From positions 62,001-126,000 of the forward strand of contig BLAL01000009.1 of assembly GCA_015698045.1 (NCBI GenBank): DNA of 64,000 bases. The letters are read 5' to 3'. The translations under genes and the position numbers were made by a program. The notes beneath the pieces are model-generated. The model was not told where the DNA came from. It worked only from the letters and a program-made list of their open reading frames with translations, and ran no database searches. Source of the DNA: Rhizophagus clarus (lineage: Eukaryota; Glomeromycota; Glomeromycetes; Glomerales; Glomeraceae). Every line of letters begins with the position of its first letter. The first letter of the stretch is position 1. Positions 1 through 11,148 of the stretch are shown piece after piece.

Positions 1-335
1 TGATTTTTAAATACCGTGTAAAATTGACTTTCAGTAGCAGGTACAGAAACTGTTTGTTTACCTAATTTTTTATATCCTCTTGGTAGTTTTTTACGAATAT
101 AGTGTACTAAAATACCTTTAAACTGTCGTGTTGTATTTTCAGGCAAAATATCAAGATCTGAACACGAAATATTGTATTTTTTAACAATATTAAGATGCCT
201 TGTTAATCCACTTTTACTTTTAAACGCTTTTCTGCATACATTACATTCAAACCCTGAATCAATAGTAGTTGTTGTTGGAGTTATTGGCGTTATTGGAGGT
301 GAAGCAATACCATTAGAGACATCAGATTGAATCAT
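1..335 (-). CDS. C2H2-type zinc-finger protein, N-terminal part (runs off the window)
   Basis: The reading frame opens at an ATG at 335 and stays open to base 1, so about 111 residues of the N-terminus are visible and the C-terminus lies outside. After a Ser/Thr/Pro-rich leader (repeated PITP) comes one finger, FECNVCRKAF then SGLTRHL, giving C-x2-C-x12-H. The second histidine is not where a canonical finger has it (NIVKKYN follows), so the fourth ligand may be missing or further on. A basic stretch (HYIRKKLPRGYKKLGKQTV) and SQFYTVFKN follow. From memory this layout matches a C2H2 family greatly expanded in Glomeromycotina, often linked to transposase-like proteins. A DNA-binding role is inferred from the finger only. 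The start is chosen as the first Met of the open frame. Confidence 0.7.
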   Translation of the reverse strand, partial: MIQSDVSNGIASPPITPITPTTTTIDSGFECNVCRKAFKSKSGLTRHLNIVKKYNISCSDLDILPENTTRQFKGILVHYIRKKLPRGYKKLGKQTVSVPATESQFYTVFKN

Positions 336-779
336 ACTGCTTAAAATATAAAATAAACAAGTTAAATAAATATAAATGAGTTAAGTAAATATAATTTTGA
401 AGAATATTAAGCTAAGTACACTCTGTATAATTTACCTTTGAAGGAGATGGGTTTTCGGGTGAGGAGATGGGTTTGACACGACAGCCGTTAGTAAAAAATT
501 TTTTCTAGGGTCTTTTTTGATAAGTGTGTCAAGTGATGGACATATGATGTAGTGTAACAATCACAATGATCACGTGTATTTTCAATAGTAATTTGGGGTC
601 TTTAATTTAGGTCCAATGTTAATTTTAAGCCGATATGATTTTATTAGATATAATATGAATTAAATTATAAAAAATTACATGTATTTATTACTATATACAG
701 AATATATAAAAGTAAAAAAAGAAAGAGTAACGATACAATTAGATGTAATAAGAAGAGAAACAGCTATAGTAACGTTGAT
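336..779. other. Gene-free AT-rich stretch
   Basis: 5' flank of the zinc-finger gene. It holds a short GGAGATGGGTTT repeat near 440-470 and otherwise AT-rich sequence. No gene is seen. Confidence 0.5.
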
Positions 780-1505
780 ATTAGATATAAAGATAAAAGA
801 AATATTGATAGTATTGTTAGTGTTGTTAATATTAGAGTAAAAAGAGTTAATGAAACAGTAGAAACATAGATATTATCATTAGTATTAAAGTATAAGTAAA
901 AGAAAAAAAGGAAACGTAGATAGTATTGTTAGTATTACGATATAAAGTAACAATTAGGGGTAAAAAACACGTTAGTATTAAAACAATTAGTATTAATAAA
1001 CAAATATTTCTATACCTGCAAAGAATAAACTAAAAATAAAAGAAAGAGGAAAAATAAACATATTGTTGGTATTAAGTAAAAGGAGTAAAAAAAACATAAT
1101 TAGTATTGTTAGTATCATTAGTATTGAAGTAAAAGTAAAAAGGAATAAAGGAAATATGAATATTATTATTAGTATTACGACACAAAGTAACAGAGGTAAA
1201 AAGAAAATGAAAATAATTAGTATTAATAAACAAATATTTCTATACCTGCAAAGAATAAACTAAAAATAAAAGAAAGAGAAGATAAAATAAAAAATAAACA
1301 TGTTGTTAGTATTAAGTAAAAGGAGTAAAAAAAACATAATTAGTATTGTTAGTATCGATCATTAGTATTAAAGTACAAGTAAAAAGAAATAAAGGAAACA
1401 TGTATATTATTGTCAGTATTACGATACAAAGTAAAAAAGAAGTAAAAAATAATGAAATAATTAGTATTAATAAACAAATATTTCTATATCTGCAAAGCAA
1501 TAAAT
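780..1505. repeat. Tandem repeat, period about 230-245 bp, three copies
   Basis: The segment ATTAGTATTAATAAACAAAT followed by ATTTCTATA-CTGCAAAG recurs at about 986, 1216 and 1460. The intervening purine-rich sequence (AAAGTAAAAGGAGTAAAAA and GTTAGTAT motifs) is also shared. Short reading frames over it on both strands are by-products of the composition. Confidence 0.75.
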
Positions 1506-2291
1506 TATGAAATATATGTAAATATTCTGTATATAATTAAAAAATATTGAACAAAAGGATAAAGAAATAATAAAAAGAAGAGAAAAATATTGAACAAAAA
1601 AAATAAAGAAATAAAGAGACAAAAAATAAATAGGACAAAAAAGGCATGCAGATTAAATCACATGCAAGGATCAGCCTAATTTTAATTGGCCAGAAAATAC
1701 GATACTGTATATGCAATCATGCACAATCATATCATGCAGATTTATTTATTTAATTATCAACAATGCAAGCGTAACATAAATAAATCGTGACTGAAACTTG
1801 TGTTCAATTTGTGTTCAATTTGTATTGATAATTCTGGTAAAAAATTATTAATTTTGGCAAAATTTCGTTAAATTTGTTAAATTTGTGTTGAATTTGTATT
1901 GAATTTGTATTGCGTAATTTTTTATTTATCACAAGGAGATGATATTTAGTAATTGCATGTATGTACGATGTACAAGATTTTTTTTATGATTTTTTTAATC
2001 AGAATATAATTGTTTTTATTTTTAAATATGATATATTAATATGAAATCAAACTAAGATTTTTTTTATTAATCATGATATTTATATTTAGATAATTCATAT
2101 CTGCACGAGATTTAATTAATATGTTTAATGATGAGAGTGTAATAAATTAAATTTTAATTGAAACGAGAAATAAAATCAAACTAAAGAGGTATTGTTCAAA
2201 TTTTATTTAAAGTGACATTTTACGACTTTCTTTCTACCCAAATTTTTACTCATCCCAAAATCAAATTATAAAAATCAAATCTAATCTAATA
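1506..2291. other. Gene-free AT-rich stretch
   Basis: AT-rich DNA with short runs of repeated AATTTGTRTT near 1800-1910. No gene, RNA or element ends recognised. The last 100 bases are the presumed 5' flank of the SANT-like frame. Confidence 0.5.
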
Positions 2292-2459
2292 ATGTCTCAC
2301 CACACACGTTCACGTCATTCCCACTATAACGTCCATTGGAACTGGGCTATAATGGATGAGCTGGTTGACATACGCCAAGACAGAAACTGCGCCTACTACA
2401 ATATTAATGGTAAAAGCCACCATGATTTTTGGGACTCTGTTGCCAATAGGTTCATATGA
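2292..2459 (+). pseudogene. Myb/SANT-like (trihelix-type) DNA-binding fragment
   Basis: A 55-codon frame from an ATG at 2292 to TGA at 2457-2459 starts with a His/Arg/Ser-rich tail. It then reads VHWNWAIMDELVDIRQDRN, followed by GKSHHDFWDSVANRF. The spacing of tryptophans and the DFWDSVA motif match the first two helices of the SANT-like domain that occurs singly in many Glomeromycotina proteins. A full domain would need a third helix and about 30 more residues, and these are not found in any frame just downstream. It is therefore either a truncated copy or the first exon of a gene whose later exons I cannot find. Function would be DNA binding if expressed. Confidence 0.55.
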
Positions 2460-3309
2460 CTAATATCTATAATTTCTTTAAGAAAGAATTTAAATTCAAG
2501 GCAAATGCGGCATAATAGCCTTTATCTTTATTAATCATTATTTATTTGATACAATTTACATGAGATAAAAAGAAACAAAAGAAAATAAAACTAACTAAAA
2601 ACAAAGCTATATAGTCTCCTAAGTAAAAATAAAGTAATATAATTAGTCTAAAAAGAATAATTGCATTACACTAAATTTCTCTAGATCTTCCTCCTTGATA
2701 TATTCCAACCAAAGTAGAAGCAACTATGCTGACATAATAACGAGTGACACGCCCACTATAAAAATCGACATCCCACACTGCCAAGGCTGTTATTAAGTAG
2801 TACTGTTAGATGACCTATCAAACTCAATATAAGATTAAACTGAGGTAATCTGTAGTCCGTTGAGTTAGTAAACCTATCAGGTATAAGGTCACGTGAGAGC
2901 ACGTGGAGGGTCGAAGGAGATGAAAAGGTGAAGGGCACACAAACTGTGTATACAGGCAACATGAAAGGCCAGGAGAAAGGGTTCATTTGATAAAGATAAA
3001 GGCACACGAACAAAAAGAGAAAAAAAAGAAAAGAAAAATCTATAAAAAGAAAAAAGGAAAGAAAAGGAAATTCTAATAATAGAATATTAAGAATAGTAGA
3101 AGGCAAAAATACGTATATGAAAAAGAATAATCTAATTCGAATCATAGCTAAGAAGCGCGTACAAATGCGTAGGATGAAGGTTAGAAATTTCTTTGTCGCG
3201 TAGTAAAAGGAGACAAAGAAAAAGGAGATGAAGATGATTAGTTGTCATAAAAGAAAATTTCTTCGGTGGTGTTTCTGGTATTTTTTTGGCAGAAAAACTT
3301 TGAGCCTGG
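2460..3309. other. Gene-free stretch with AT- and purine-rich sequence
   Basis: No gene recognised. The region 2940-3230 is strongly purine-biased (AAAAGAGAAAAAAAAGAAAAG), which produces a Phe/Leu-rich minus-strand frame that I do not regard as coding. Confidence 0.4.
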
Positions 3310-3666
3310 GGAGGTGCTTGACGATTGGTTTGATCATCATGGAATCTGCAGAAGCAAGCTCGTGTAGATTACTCGATAAATCTGGGTCACATATTCACAT
3401 CAATAGATGCAGTTCATCTGTAATAATGTGCTGACGAAGTTCGGCAAGAGAAAAAGAGCCGTCCAAAATCATACAAGAAAGAATGGCAACATTAGTAATA
3501 AGTTGAGCGTGTGTTGCAGGCTCAGAGACTATCGAAAGGTCAGTAACGAGCTTTGAGAGCAACTTGCGGCACTTTTGAGGTCGTTTCGCAACTTGTTAGC
3601 TTTAGCGTGGTTCTGACTAACTAAAGCTGTTAAAGAGTCAAGATCTTTAGACGTAGGAGGTTTCAT
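3310..3666 (-). pseudogene. Broken coding remnant of an unrecognised protein
   Basis: Base composition here is clearly richer in G and C than the flanks, and the minus strand reads like protein from an ATG at 3666 (MKPPTSKDLDSLTALVSQNH, then a Leu-rich helical-looking stretch including LLSKLVTDLSIVSEPATH). The frame is broken, with more than one interruption. I do not recognise the family. A relic of an element's structural protein and a dead host gene are equally possible. Confidence 0.35.
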
Positions 3667-4600
3667 AACGTTAGTGGAGGCCCTAACTAAACCCTGAAAC
3701 AAGCTTAGCTAGGCAAAAAACTTGAGAAATAGAAGTAAAAACGATAAAAGTGTCTCTGAAAAAAATGGACAGAGGGATCAGTGGAAAGAGTTTGGGATCA
3801 GCGTCAGAATTTAAATTCAAATTAACCAATTCATTTAATTGAATCAAAATAAATAGAATATTTTATACGAGGGTTTCTGAGCAACAGTGCAGCCAAAAGT
3901 GGAGGAACCTTGTTAGGGATTACCATGTAAGTAAATAAATAAAATTACATTCATATAAATTAAATGTATTTATCGAATATTCAAATTGATTTTGATATTT
4001 AGAACTATGTCCTTTATTGTAATAGAAACCCTGGGCGGCGGCTGTGGATGTGTACCGGCCAAAGATATTATTGCGAATTTAGAACAAGATTTTGGGAGAG
4101 GCTGGATAATTATACTATAATAAAATTTATAATTAATATTTACATTCATGTTTTAAATTTGATAAATTTGATCAATTTTAGTTATGCATGATGATTGTAA
4201 GAGAAGGAGAAACTAACCTATGTATCGTAGAAGATAATTATTTTATTTTTTTATTTATTAAGTGAGTAGCTAGGCCCAGTCTGTACTAAATATCGGCTGG
4301 AGACTCACATTTTTTTGGACTGTGACTGATACTGATGTCTACACCGTACAGCCTAGATACTATTTTATAAAATAGTAGCGAACAAGTATCAAATGTGTAT
4401 TTTTTTATTAAGTTATAATAAAAATTAGAATTTACTTTAATTTTTAACATAAAAATTGTAAATAATAAAAAATTCATAAATAAAAATAAATTTGCTTTCC
4501 CAAACTTAAAAGAAAAGGAAAGAAAAGGTGTTTATATTATTTTTGATTATTCAATAGTATCACATGTCCCTTGTATATGTTCTACTGCATACGCAGCTTT
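3667..4600. other. Gene-free stretch
   Basis: AT-rich. A short open frame at 4006-4122 (MSFIVIETLGGGCGCVPAKD...) lies in a locally GC-richer patch and could be an exon or relic, but nothing supports it further. 4280-4480 holds AT-rich sequence with no recognisable coding. Confidence 0.35.
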
Positions 4601-4604
4601 AACG

Positions 4605-5325
4605 ATTGAATAGTAATATTACGTAAGTTTACAATCTTGTAAATTTTCAAAATATTTTAACTGTAATATTACGCAGGTTTACAGTTTCGTAAATTTTTGA
4701 AATATTTCAACTGTAAATTATGCAGGTTTACAGTCTTGTAAAATTTTGAAATATTTCAACTGTAATATTATGCAGGTTTACAGTCTCGTAAATTTTTGAA
4801 ATATTTTAACTGTAATATTACGCAGGTTTACAGTCTCATAAATTTTCAAAATATTTTAATCGTAATATTACACAGGTTTACAGTTTTGTAAATTTTTGAA
4901 ATATTTCAACCGTAATATTATGCAGGTTTACAGTCTCATAAATTTTTGAAATATTTCAACCGTAATATTACACAGGTTTACAGTCTCATAAATTTTGAAA
5001 TATTTTAACTGTAATATTACGCAGATTTACAGTCTCATAAATTTTCAAAATATTTCAACCGTAATATTACGCAGGTTTACAGTTTTGTAAATTTTTGAAA
5101 TATTTCAACTGTAATATTATGCAGATTTACAGTTTTGTAAATTTGCAGAATATTTTAACTGTAATATTACGTAAATCTTACGATATTGAAAACTTGCGTA
5201 ATATTTTGACCATAATATCACATAAATCTTATAAAATTGTAAACTTATATAATATTTCAAAATTTTTCAAAATATTATGCCATAAACTTTCGTAAATTTA
5301 CAAAATTGTAAACTTATGTAATTTT
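4605..5325. repeat. Minisatellite, 50-bp unit, about 14 copies
   Basis: Tandem units built on GCAGGTTTACAGTCTCGTAAA followed by TTTTTGAAATATTTCAACTG and TAATATTAC recur every 49-50 bases (for example GCAGGTTT at 4673, 4722 and 4772). Copies at the right end are more diverged. Most differences between copies are C/T or A/G exchanges (CGCAGG/TGCAGG, CTCG/CTCA). Confidence 0.85.
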
Positions 5326-5857
5326 TCACCCTATAAAATTTCCTGATGAATTTTTTTTATTTTAAATCAACTTGTTAACTTTAAGAAGTTGTTCATAAGG
5401 GTTGGCAATAATTTATATTTTAATTTTTATAAATCTAAATATAATAATATTTATAAAAAATTCCAAATTTTAAAACTATTTTTAAAATAACAATAGTATA
5501 TTAATATTATATTAATATTAATTAAAATTAAAAATTCTAAAGTTGTATATCATTTTATATTATTAATTAATATTTAGTGAATTAATTTTACAATTTTTTT
5601 TTGCAATGAAATATAAAATTAATTTACTATTACTATATATATATTTATTATAGTTAAATTATCTTTTTATATTTAAATAAAATTATATATATCAGAAAAA
5701 AAATTGCTTAGCAGAATAAAAAATCCAAAGGTTATAATAAGAGTTTGCTTAGCAGAACTTAAAATAATTTGCTTATTGATCATAGTAAATTTTGAAATTT
5801 TCATCTAATCTATATATATATTGTTCGAGGTTCTCCATATCCCATATCCCATCCCAT
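5326..5857. other. Gene-free AT-rich stretch
   Basis: Very AT-rich, with a repeated TTGCTTAGCAGAA motif at about 5703-5760. No gene recognised. Confidence 0.5.
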
Positions 5858-5859
5858 TA

Positions 5860-6277
5860 TACATGAAACTAAAATTGATTAATTTTGACCCCCAAAATAA
5901 TCGAAATGGTCAAAATGATTTTGACGTAAGTCTCTCCAAAAGTCGAAATAGCTGAAATTACGTCATAATCATATGATTTTTATAGTAAACAATAATATTA
6001 AAATTCAAAGTTAATGATCTCTGCATCCAGTAATCCAAATTTTATGATCTTAATGTGGTTGGATTCAGCTTATCAAGAGGATTCCAATAATATGCGTTAC
6101 ATATTCATAGCATCAATATTGACAGAGTTATTCACATTTAAAATTTGGTATTAAATTATAATTATAAAAATCACATGACTATGTTGTAATTTCGACTATT
6201 TTGACTTTAATTTTGACTTTTGACCTTTCCAAGTCAAAATATTTCAACTTTTGGGTTTTAATTTTGGACTTCATGTA
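5860..6277. mobile_element. MITE with about 125-bp imperfect terminal inverted repeats
   Basis: The left end reads TACATGAAACTAAAATTGAT and the right end, complemented, reads TACATGAAGTCCAAAATTAA. Homology continues inward through GTCAAAAT, GTCGAAAT and a TATGATTTTTATA-like stretch for about 125 bases on each side. TA lies just outside both ends (5858-5859 and 6278-6279), consistent with a TA target duplication as in Tc1/mariner-type MITEs. The 418-bp element has no coding capacity. Family assignment rests only on the TA site and structure. Confidence 0.7.
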
Positions 6278-6469
6278 TATATCCCATATTCTATAATATT
6301 ATTAACAAAAAAAAGGCTTATTATTTAATAATATTATTAACAAAAAAAAGGCTTATTATTAAATAATATTATTACATAACAAAAAAAAGGCTTGGTATTT
6401 AATAAAAATATTAACAAAAATGGCTTAATATTTAATAAAATTATTAATAAAAGAAAGAACAAAAAAAAC

Positions 6470-6992
6470 TTAGTATTTAATAAAAAATACTTAATATTTA
6501 ATTAAAAATACTTAATATTTAATTAAAAATACTTAATATTTAATTAAAAATACTTAATATTTAATTAAAAATACTTAATATTTAATTAAAAATACTTAAT
6601 ATTTAATTAAAAATACTTAATATTTAATTAAAAATACTTAATATTTAATTAAAAATGCTTAATATTTAATTAAAAATGCTTAATATTTAATTAAAAATGC
6701 TTAATATTTAATTAAAAATGCTTAATATTTAATTAAAAATGCTTAATATTTAATTAAAAATGCTTAATATTTAATTAAAAATACTTAATATTTAATTAAA
6801 AATACTTAATATTTAATTAAAAATGCTTAATATTTAATTAAAAATACTTAATATTTAATTAAAAATACTTAATATTTAATTAAAAATACTTAATATTTAA
6901 TAAAAAATACTTAATATTTAATTAAAAATACTTAATATTTAATTAAAAATACTTAATATTTAATAAAAAATACTTAATATTTAATAAAAAAT
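6470..6992. repeat. 21-bp satellite, 24 copies
   Basis: The unit AAAAATACTTAATATTTAATT repeats every 21 bases from about 6488 to 6971. Two unit types differ at one base (TAC or TGC) and occur in blocks: 8 TAC, 6 TGC, 2 TAC, 1 TGC, 7 TAC. Just upstream (6290-6470) is a related, looser repeat with AACAAAAAAAAGGCTTATTA motifs. The unit contains the palindromes AATATT and TTAATTAA. Confidence 0.9.
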
Positions 6993-7315
6993 GTATCAGA
7001 ATTACTAAGAATTTAGTATTTAACAAAAAGTGGCTAGGCTTAGTATTTAACAAAATAGCTTTTTATTCAATAAAAAAGGCTTAGCACTTAAAAAAAATTT
7101 TTAATTATAAATTTAAATTTATTAATATACAGTATTTTTAATTATTGAGCTATGAATATCTAATATAACAATATTTACAAATCATTAAATATAAAAAAAA
7201 TTATAAAGAAATAATAAAATATTACTAAAAGTGCCAAAAAATAAATTTTTTTAAAGATAAACAGTAAAAGAAAAAAATTTTATTCTTAAAAAAATAACAA
7301 AATTCATAAATATTT

Positions 7316-7470
7316 GGGGCCTTTGCAATAGAAAGTTACAAAACTCAAAAAAAAATAAAAATTTAATTAATATTAAATTTACACTTATTTTAGTATAAAA
7401 AACATAATTAGCATATAAAGTAAATTTAAAAATTTTTTTGAGTTTCATACCTTTCTATTGCAAAGACCCC
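7316..7470. mobile_element. MITE, GGGGTCTTTGCAATA family, copy 1
   Basis: Left end GGGGCCTTTGCAATAGAAAG and complemented right end GGGGTCTTTGCAATAGAAAG form inverted repeats of about 47 bases. ATTT flanks both sides, suggesting a 4-bp target duplication. A second copy lies at 10171-10315. The 155-bp element is non-coding. Confidence 0.8.
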
Positions 7471-7484
7471 ATTTATTGTATATT

Positions 7485-7625
7485 TAAATGGGATTTGGAA
7501 TGGGATTTGAGATTTGAGATAGGATTGGGAATGGGATTTGGGATTGGAATGGGAATGGGATTTAGGATTGGGATGGGATGGGATGGGATTGGGATGGGAT
7601 GGGACTCCCATCCCATTTAAATGGG
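7485..7625 (+). repeat. G-rich (GGGAT)n tract
   Basis: Degenerate GGGATTTGGAAT and GGGAT repeats become regular at 7567-7603, with at least six GGG runs spaced by two to four bases, then turn into their complement (CTCCCATCCC) at 7605-7615. The plus strand could fold into G-quadruplexes. Frames over it on both strands are low-complexity shadows. Confidence 0.75.
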
Positions 7626-7734
7626 CAGCAAGTATATTCACGTGATAGTAATACAAGACATATGATATAACTGAATAGTAATACAAGATATATGATATAA
7701 CTGGGTAGTAATACAATTACATCATTAAAAAGAA

Positions 7735-7890
7735 CTAGAAAGTTCTGGCATTATGTCAATAGAAAAGATTAAAAGGAACTGGAAAGTCTTAGCATTAGAT
7801 AGAAAGAGATGGAAAGTCTTGGCATTAGATGGAAAAAGATGGAAAGTCTTAGAAAGAGATGGAAAGTCTTGGCATTACATCGATAGGATG
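7735..7890. repeat. Short tandem repeat, AGATGGAAAGTCTTGGCATT unit
   Basis: About five diverged copies of a 22-40-bp unit containing GGAAAGTCTTRGCATTA. Non-coding. Confidence 0.7.
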
Positions 7891-9025
7891 AAAATGTAGA
7901 ATAAAATAATAGAAATTAATTAATCAATTAATAACTTTTAATAATAGATAGTTGAAAGAAATATTAGTAAATAGTTAAACATTATAAAATGCAGAATAAA
8001 ATTAATAGTACATTAATCATTTATATAACTTATTAATCAATTAGAATAGAAAATATTATAAATACAACCTGTAATTGAAGGAAAACTATTAGCTTTTTCT
8101 CGCTCAATATTAATAAATAAAATTAATAATTATTATATTTAACTAATGGAAGGAATCACATTTTAATTAATGTTTGAAAGTACTGTCTTTAGTTAAATTA
8201 TAACCTTATTCTGATATGTTTAATTAATGCCATTAACATGATTGTCTAATGAGGAGTGTTATAGTACATTACATGAATGTTAGTGTAATTATCTAACAAG
8301 TCCTTTGATTTCTTATTAAGAAAGTAGCGTGGCACTAGTAATGGATACTTTCCTTACGACAACATATTAGGTACCTGATATGTGTAAGATAATATATATA
8401 AGAAAAATTATTACAATATCATTAATTATATTAAATTTATTAGAGTTTTTAAGTTTAATTAAAGATGATTAATGTAAATTTACTAATAATTTTATTATAA
8501 CATTACCAACTTTTTTATTAAGTTTGATTATTTTATTTTGAATTTAAATTGTTCGCTTACAAACTTGAATTGAACTTGAGTTGAACTTGTGTTCAACTTG
8601 TATTTAACTCAATTGTTTAAGATCTTTGTAAATTATATTATAATAAATTTGTAATTGTTTAATTATTAAATATGTAAATTGCAATTATAAATCTATAATT
8701 TTTCATTATTTAAATTATTTTAATTTTTTTCAAAATAATAGAGTAATTATAATATTTAATAAAAAATTCTAAAAAAACAATTTCTCAAATGAACTCAAAA
8801 TAATTTTTTTATCAAAAATAAGGTTGCCTGAGTTTTGACAGGATGACGCAAGTGAAACTACTAAAACTAGTTTCACAAAATTATTTTAAATGCTGAAATG
8901 TCAAAACTACCAAAACCTTAAAGCATTTTGGCATATAACATGCAATAATTTTGGTATTTTAATTTAATTCAATGATCATTGATTATCATGATCAATCTAT
9001 TTTTACAGTTTTTTAAACTGTAACT
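7891..9025. other. Gene-free AT-rich stretch
   Basis: No gene recognised. At 8560-8625 there are direct repeats of TTGAACTTGAGTTGAACTTG type, the kind of subterminal repeat seen next to the other pseudo-exon arrays in this window. Confidence 0.45.
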
Positions 9026-9790
9026 TTTTTTCATTTTTTTTTTTAGGTTACCAGACTTCTAGATTTGGAATGTAAGTTGGAAAGGATGAAAAATTTTTTT
9101 TTAATATTAAAGAAATGTTACTAACATTTCTTTATTTTTTTAAATTACCAGATTTCTTAGACGAATCAAACTTAAAAATGTAAGTTAAGAAAAGTGAAGA
9201 ATTTTTTTTTAATATTAAAAAAATATTAGGGAGCTTACACATATTACGTAATTATTAAATAGGGGGAGGGGGATAGTTAAAATCTTATGTTACACTTATA
9301 TTAATTATATAATTTATAAATACTATAATCTGATTGGTTATTAAATCTAACAGGGGGGGGAGGGGGTAAGGGTTCATAACAAAATGGATATTATATGATA
9401 TGTGTAACTCCTCTTACTAACATTTTTTTTTATTTTTATTTTTTTAGGTTGCCAGTCTTTTAGAATGAACTGGACTTGGGATTGTAAATTAAAAAGAGTG
9501 GAAGATTTTTTTCTAAATATTAAAGAATGTTACTAACATTTCTTTCTTTATTTTTTTTAGATTGCTAGCCTTTTTGGACGAACCAGATTTGAAAATATAA
9601 GTTAAAAAGAATAGAGGATTTTTTTTAATATTAAAGAAATATTACTAAAGTTTCTTTCTTTATTTTTTTCAGATTGCCAGCTTTCTTGAACAAATTGAAC
9701 TTAAAATGTAAGGAGAAAAGTAGTGATATTTTTTGAATATTAAAGAAACAGTTTAATATTTTTTTATTTATTTTAGGTTGCAGATTTCCT
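9026..9790 (+). repeat. Pseudo-exon tandem array 1
   Basis: Six diverged units with a period of about 110 bases, each built the same way: ATGTTACTAACATTTCTTT (a TACTAAC branch-site-like core in a short palindrome), a T-run ending in TAG or CAG, a 35-45-base 'exon' starting RTTGCCAGNCTTYTNGA, and a donor-like GTAAGT. The 'exons' share no open frame. A MITE (9229-9413) interrupts the array. Confidence 0.75.
9229..9413. mobile_element. MITE, Harbinger-like, with G-runs
   Basis: The left end GGGAGCTTACACATATTACG and complemented right end GAGGAGTTACACATATCATA are inverted repeats. TTA lies outside both ends (9226-9228 and 9414-9416), the 3-bp target typical of PIF/Harbinger elements. It splits one unit of the pseudo-exon array, so it is younger than the array. 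The interior has GGGGGAGGGGG and GGGGGGGGGAGGGGG runs. Confidence 0.7.
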
Positions 9791-10170
9791 TATTCCTCTT
9801 GATCTTAACATGATCATAATTAAAAAAAGTTTAAGCAACTTTTCTTAAACTTGTATTATAAATGACTATAACTTTTTTTGTTAATTTATTGTAATAAAAT
9901 ATGTAATAAAATAAAAATATTAATAATAATAATTATACTTTTAAATACTTTACAAAAAATTTATAAACTTGATAATACATTCAATAAATAAGACAATAAA
10001 AATTTTTAACTACATTAAATGAATTAAAAATTTCTAAAAAAAAAATCTATAAAGAAAGTAAACTCTAAAAAATTTCTTAATATATTATACAATATGAAAT
10101 CTAATATATTAAAATTTGTATTACATATCCAGTACCTAATATATGTAAGATAGAACTATGCCTGATATAT
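9791..10170. other. Gene-free AT-rich stretch
   Basis: AT-rich sequence with TTTAAGCAACTTTTCTTAAAC, possibly the far end of the element that holds array 1. No gene recognised. Confidence 0.4.
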
Positions 10171-10315
10171 GGGGTCTTTGCAATAAAAAGGTACGAAACT
10201 CAAAAAAATTTTTAAATTTACTTTATATGCCAATTATGTTTTTTAAGTGTAAATTTAATATTAATTAAATTTTTATTTTTTTTTGAGTTTCGTACCTTTT
10301 TATTACAAAGACCCC
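10171..10315. mobile_element. MITE, GGGGTCTTTGCAATA family, copy 2
   Basis: Same family as 7316-7470, in opposite orientation internally (ACTTTATATGCCAATTATG shared). Ends GGGGTCTTTGCAATAAAAAG, complemented right end GGGGTCTTTGTAATAAAAAG. ATAT flanks both sides, again a 4-bp duplication. 145 bp, non-coding. Confidence 0.82.
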
Positions 10316-10917
10316 ATATATTAAATAACATATCAGTAATCAATAGTTTAGATATTAAGATCTTGATAATTAAGCATATTTTAAAATATAATAAATCAGA
10401 TATTTGATATGTAAAAATACTCAATATTTATCTGATTAATTACTGATATATAAGTCTCTAATATATACCTAATAAAATTGATTTTGACCAGTAATATAAA
10501 TATATTAGATTTGAGTTTGTTTAATGATCATATAAAAAAAAACCTTATGTAAGACTTTTATTTACTTATTTTAATATAAAATTTTTAGTTGGTTAGATAT
10601 TTAAATGCATAGTTAAATTTATTTTTATTTTAGCTCAATAATTATATTGTATAGCAGAATATCTTATTTGAAGGATATTTAAAGCAGAAGCAAATCACAT
10701 GATTATAGTAAAATATTTATTACCTATATCACACTTTTCTACTCTTTCATTTTTATTAAGTATTCTGATGACAAAATTTTCAATTAATAAAATCCTATAT
10801 GTCATATCCCTATTTGTCATATTCGCAATTTCTTAATGCTGTAATGCAGACCAAAAATTTGTATAAATCAGGCAACTTACGTCTGCTTTAGACGACCCTT
10901 TTATTTGTATAATAAAG

Positions 10918-10950
<33 letters not shown>
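10316..10950. other. Gene-free AT-rich stretch ending in (TA)n
   Basis: No gene recognised. 10924-10950 is a (TA)n run that supplied the TA target of the next MITE. Confidence 0.5.
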
Positions 10951-10953
<3 letters not shown>

Positions 10954-11148
10954 TCATATCTTCATAAGTGCATCCTCTATAAGTACACGCAATATGTAAA
11001 TTCTCTCTAAATGCACGGTAAGCTTTAGTCTTAACTTATAAAAGTTTTTAATATTTTACTCTTTATAAATACACACTCTCTCTAAGTGCACATTCTGCTA
11101 TTTTTTTACTATAATCCCAAGAGGGATGTACTTATGAAGGTATGATTG
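10951..11148. mobile_element. 198-bp TA-MITE, copy 1
   Basis: Ends CAGTCATATCTTCATAAGTG and, complemented, CAATCATACCTTCATAAGTA. TA flanks both sides. The interior (AATATGTAAATTCTCTCTAA) is shared in inverse orientation with the copy at 62326-62523, which has exactly the same length. Termini beginning CAGT with a TA target are typical of pogo/Tc1-type MITEs. Confidence 0.82.

Noticed and set aside
2756-3145. 129-aa minus-strand frame with a Phe/Leu-rich start.
   Set aside because: The start is the complement of a purine run; the remainder has no recognisable motif.
3310-3666. Assigning the broken remnant to a specific element family.
   Set aside because: No diagnostic motif is visible, so it is left unassigned.
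4605-7000. CRISPR-like appearance of the 50-bp and 21-bp repeats.
   Set aside because: Units are directly adjacent without unique spacers, there are no cas genes, and the host is eukaryotic.
7426-7716. Frames on both strands over the GGGAT tract (SHPNPIPSHPNPK and GMGMGFRIG).
   Set aside because: Low-complexity by-products of a simple repeat, no start context or splice partner.
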